From Bacteroidales bacterium (GTDB lineage: Bacteria > Bacteroidota > Bacteroidia > Bacteroidales > F082): a DNA stretch of 64,000 nucleotides. Both the position numbers and the translations under genes were made by a program. Where the stretch lies: positions 1 through 64,000 of the forward strand of contig JABFQW010000018.1 of assembly GCA_013141455.1 (NCBI GenBank). Reading direction: 5' to 3'. The notes under the pieces were generated by a model. It saw only the letters and a program-made list of their open reading frames with translations, was not told the origin of the DNA and did not search any database. Below, in pieces: positions 60,965 to 64,000 of the stretch (the stretch's first letter is position 1; each line of letters begins with the position of its first letter).

Positions 60965-63832
60965 ATGATGAAAAAAATCATCCTGATTTTTTCCTTTTTA
61001 ATTATTTCTGTCATTGGTTTTTGCCAGACAGGTATTATCAATGGTAAAGTAATCGATGCAAAAACTAAGGAAACACTTGTTGGAGTGAGTGTTTGGATTG
61101 AAGGCACAACCATCGGCGCATTGACCGACCTGAATGGTGAATTTGAAATAAACAGTGTGAAGGTTGGAAGTTATACAGTTATGGCCTCGTATATTTCTTA
61201 TGCGAAAATGAGGTTTGAGAATGTAAAAGTTTCCAAAGATCATATCAACAGGATTGATGTTGAACTTGCGGAAGATGTTATGACGATGGACGAAGTGGTT
61301 GTAGTGGACCGGCGTATCACCAACACCGAAATCTCAATCATTAACTCAATAAAAAACACGAATCTTGTAGCCAATGGTGTTTCGAGTCAGTTGATCACAA
61401 AATCACAAGACAGGGATGCTTCGGAAGTGATCCGTCGAATCCCTGGTATCACTATCTTTAACGGTAGGTTTGTTATTGTTCGTGGTCTGAATCAACGCTA
61501 TAACAGCGTGTTTTTAAACAATGCCTCTACACCTAGTTCTGAAGCCGACACCAGGGCTTTTTCCTTCGATATCATACCAAGCTCATTGCTCGAAAATATC
61601 ATGGTTTATAAAACACCGGCCCCACATCTACCTGCCGATTTCTCTGGCGCTTTCATCGAAATAACGACCAAAAATACACCCCAGAATAATTCTTTAGATG
61701 TGTCGTATAATGCGTCATTCAACGAAAACACAACTTTCAACGATTTTTATAAATACAAAGGTGGTTCGTTCGATTTTGTTGGCCTTGATGATGGTACACG
61801 CGCCTTACCCGATAAATTCCCCTCGACAGATGAATACAAAACCCTCTCGAACAGTTATACCCAGGAAGATATAAACAAGGTAGAAAAGTTTGGAGAATCA
61901 ATTAACAGAACCTGGACTGCCCAATCGAAACAAGCTTTCTTCGACAACAGACTAAATGTTACAGCTGCCAATAAATTCGCCTTAGGAAAGGTTGAGGTTG
62001 GTACCATTAATTCGCTGAATTATGCAAACACATTTGTATCAATGCCGATTCACCGCATGGATTATCAGGTGTATAATTTCGAAGAAGACAAACCAAGTTT
62101 AAACTTCGATTTTAAAGACATTCAATATACCAATAACCTGAAAACAGGTATCCTCTCAAACTGGTCTTTCAATTTGAATCCCGGAAACAAGATTGTGTTC
62201 AATAATTTATTCAACCAGATCGGCTACACACGTACTACCTTTCGTGAAGGCTATGAATATTATAGCTCGCAGCAAATTAAATCGTATGAATATTCATTCA
62301 TGAGCCGTACAACGTATTCGGGTCAGGTAAACGGTGAGCATACCAATCTTAAAACATCTTCAAAACTTTCATGGACTGTTGGCTATTCTTTCGCAAACCG
62401 GAACGAACCAAATCAAAAACGATTGACGTCCATTCTTAACACTACTGTATCTGATCCTTATTTTAATCAATATGCAATGGCCATCGGGAACACCGCTTCG
62501 CCAAAATATGCCGGTATCGTCGATCAAAAGCTTATTGAGCATATTGGTATGTTCAAATTGGATTATACGCATCCATTTCAAATAAAGGCATTTATGCCAG
62601 AATTGCGGGTCGGGATGTTAGGTGAATACAAAAAACGTCAGTTTGATGCGCGCCTGCTTGGCTTTGTGAAGAGCAATGAAAACCTTTTTGACCAGGATTT
62701 ACTTTATCAGGGTGCAGATGTTGTTTTTAACAACGAAAATATCAACAGTACCACGGGTATTAAACTGACCGAAACAACCAATTTATCAGATTCCTATGAT
62801 GCCAACAACCTTCAGATCTCTGGATATTTCAGTGTAAAGCTTCCGGTTTCGGAGTGGATGACAATTTTTACCGGCCTCAGGGTGGAGGAGAACAAGCAAC
62901 AATTAAATAGTTTTAGCTCCGATTTGTCAACTGTCCCTGTTCATTACGTAAACGATGGTTTTGGATTATTTCCATCCATTAATCTCACCCTCGATTTAAC
63001 TTCCAAAAGCCTTATCAGGTTATCGTATGGCCGCACAACAAACCGTCCTGAATTCAGGGAGATAGCACCATTTAATTTCTATGTTTTCCAGGAGAACGCC
63101 TCATTCATTGGTAACACGGCTTTGAAAAATGCCTTTATCCGGAATTTCGATGCACGTTTTGAGCTGTATCCAAGCCTGTCGGATATGTTTACCATCGGCG
63201 TTTTTTATAAGGACTTTTTAAACCCGATCGAAATCAGTTATGTAAATTCAGGTTCAGGGCTGGCGTATGGTCCGATCAATGCAAGCGGGGCTAAAAGTTA
63301 TGGAGCCGAAATCGAACTACGACAATCATTCTCAACACTCAGCAATATTGAATTTATTCAACGCTGGTTAAAAAACGTATCGGTCGTTTTCAACGCATCG
63401 GTAATTAAGAGCAAAGTGAAATTTCCAACAGGTGCAATCGAACGCGACCGGTATATGCAGGGTCAATCGCCATATATTGTCAATACCGGTTTATATTATC
63501 AGACAGAAAAAAGCAGATGGTCGGGCAGTTTGTTATACAATATCTTAGGTAAACGTATTGTAGTGGTTGGACAGGCAAACCAAAATCAGGAAGAAGACAT
63601 TCCGGATGTTTATGAAATGCCCTTTAACTCGCTCGATTTTGCCATTAGCAAGAAGTTCGGGAATCATATCCAGCTAAAAGGTGGCGTACAAAATCTGCTT
63701 AATGGTCAGGTTTTGTACCAACAAACAGTGAAATTCAACAAACCAAACGAGGGTGAAATAACACGCAAGCAACCAACCTTATCCTATCATCCCGGTCGAT
63801 ATTATACCCTTGGGATAAGTTTTACGATGTAA
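60965..63832 (+). CDS. TonB-dependent outer-membrane receptor
   Basis: A 955-residue receptor. Signal peptide (ending IGFCQT), an N-terminal carboxypeptidase-regulatory-like domain (GIINGKVIDAKTKETLVGVSVWIEGTTIGALTDLNGEFEI) at 20-105, a plug domain from about 125 (SQDRDASEVIRRIPGITIFNGRFVIVRGLNQRYNSVFLNN), then a beta-barrel ending in the aromatic RYYTLGISFTM. It lacks an evident TonB-linked SusC-type signature, so it is a general receptor; the substrate is not given by sequence. Position and the upstream control array suggest a phosphate-limitation role. Confidence 0.9.
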   Translation: MMKKIILIFSFLIISVIGFCQTGIINGKVIDAKTKETLVGVSVWIEGTTIGALTDLNGEFEINSVKVGSYTVMASYISYAKMRFENVKVSKDHINRIDVELAEDVMTMDEVVVVDRRITNTEISIINSIKNTNLVANGVSSQLITKSQDRDASEVIRRIPGITIFNGRFVIVRGLNQRYNSVFLNNASTPSSEADTRAFSFDIIPSSLLENIMVYKTPAPHLPADFSGAFIEITTKNTPQNNSLDVSYNASFNENTTFNDFYKYKGGSFDFVGLDDGTRALPDKFPSTDEYKTLSNSYTQEDINKVEKFGESINRTWTAQSKQAFFDNRLNVTAANKFALGKVEVGTINSLNYANTFVSMPIHRMDYQVYNFEEDKPSLNFDFKDIQYTNNLKTGILSNWSFNLNPGNKIVFNNLFNQIGYTRTTFREGYEYYSSQQIKSYEYSFMSRTTYSGQVNGEHTNLKTSSKLSWTVGYSFANRNEPNQKRLTSILNTTVSDPYFNQYAMAIGNTASPKYAGIVDQKLIEHIGMFKLDYTHPFQIKAFMPELRVGMLGEYKKRQFDARLLGFVKSNENLFDQDLLYQGADVVFNNENINSTTGIKLTETTNLSDSYDANNLQISGYFSVKLPVSEWMTIFTGLRVEENKQQLNSFSSDLSTVPVHYVNDGFGLFPSINLTLDLTSKSLIRLSYGRTTNRPEFREIAPFNFYVFQENASFIGNTALKNAFIRNFDARFELYPSLSDMFTIGVFYKDFLNPIEISYVNSGSGLAYGPINASGAKSYGAEIELRQSFSTLSNIEFIQRWLKNVSVVFNASVIKSKVKFPTGAIERDRYMQGQSPYIVNTGLYYQTEKSRWSGSLLYNILGKRIVVVGQANQNQEEDIPDVYEMPFNSLDFAISKKFGNHIQLKGGVQNLLNGQVLYQQTVKFNKPNEGEITRKQPTLSYHPGRYYTLGISFTM

Positions 63833-63929
63833 TAAAATTTTATTCAGTTAAGTGAGAATTAAAAAACATTATATTTATAAAAAATCAATCGTTCAACGTT
63901 AGTCGAAATGATTACAAAACAAAAACAAA

Positions 63930-64000
63930 ATGAAAAAACTACTTATTTCTCTGGTTTTCTTTGTGTTAGGAGCAACCGCCTTCACACAAACGCTTGAATA
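63930..64000 (+). CDS. Partial exported protein, cut by the window end
   Basis: An open frame MKKLLISLVFFVLGATAFTQ followed by TLE runs to the window end: a typical signal peptide with cleavage after TAFTQ or nearby. The nature of the mature protein is not visible. It follows the TonB receptor by 97 bp and may belong to the same transcription unit. Confidence 0.6.
   Translation, partial: MKKLLISLVFFVLGATAFTQTLE

Overview
The window comes from a Bacteroidota chromosome. Two predicted secreted proteins end in type IX secretion (T9SS) C-terminal signals. Promoters fit the Bacteroidota -33/-7 pattern (TTTG ... TAnnTTTG), Shine-Dalgarno sequences are weak, and there is a TonB-receptor/lipoprotein pair, BACON domains and a flexirubin-type aryl polyene gene set. 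A heterodisulfide-reductase/Flx electron-transfer operon suggests an anaerobic or facultative life style. The genus cannot be named from the sequence.

Layout. 1-14.2 kb: housekeeping and scattered genes (T9SS sortilin-like protein, tadA, a metallo-beta-lactamase-fold hydrolase, an orphan glutamine amidotransferase, ridA, udk, a propeller lipoprotein, trhA, a multi-PAS hybrid histidine kinase, an acyltransferase). 14.3-15.8 kb: an odd tRNA-Asn locus. A good tRNA promoter is followed by three 80/81-bp relics of the tRNA 5' half, each with a 16-nt palindrome in place of part of the anticodon arm. Then come the intact tRNA-Asn(GTT) and two tandem 386-bp units, each carrying a small GIY-YIG nuclease ORF and a tRNA-Asn relic interrupted by the same kind of palindrome. 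An integrase-like remnant follows. 15.8-39.6 kb: a 23-gene aryl polyene (flexirubin-like) cluster, mostly one tightly packed operon. It has tyrosine ammonia-lyase and CoA-ligase-like genes for the aryl starter, two acyl carrier proteins, three complete ketosynthases and two degenerate ketosynthase-like proteins, a ketoreductase, two hot-dog dehydratases with complementary active-site losses, a thioesterase, an O-methyltransferase, acyltransferases, a glycosyltransferase, a LolA-like carrier, and an MMPL exporter fused to an acyltransferase and a methyltransferase. No dialkylresorcinol (DarA/DarB) genes are seen here.

39.8-41 kb: two small secreted proteins on the minus strand. 41.5-49.4 kb: an operon with a dihydroorotate-dehydrogenase-like protein, HdrC, HdrB, HdrA, MvhD/FlxD, two ferredoxin-type proteins and a FlxA-type flavoprotein. 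This is the mirror order of the flxABCD-hdrABC cluster of anaerobes and is predicted to link NADH oxidation to ferredoxin and a disulfide. 50-52.1 kb: a BspA-like surface protein with 23 repeats and a T9SS signal.

52.4-64 kb: a phosphate region. On the minus strand: a phosphate-selective-type porin, pstS, a receiver-less PhoB-like DNA-binding protein, pstC (with a PstS-like insert), pstA, pstB and phoU. Divergently, on the plus strand: a BACON-domain lipoprotein and a TonB receptor. Three promoters here (pstS, porin, lipoprotein) carry arrays of TTAA (or ATAA) half-sites spaced by exactly 11 bp, the period of a PHO box, which ties the divergent pair to the same predicted Pho regulon.

The observations most worth following are the tRNA-Asn/GIY-YIG/palindrome locus, the phased 11-bp arrays with the receiver-less regulator and the PstC-PstS chimera, and the split dehydratase pair in the aryl polyene cluster.
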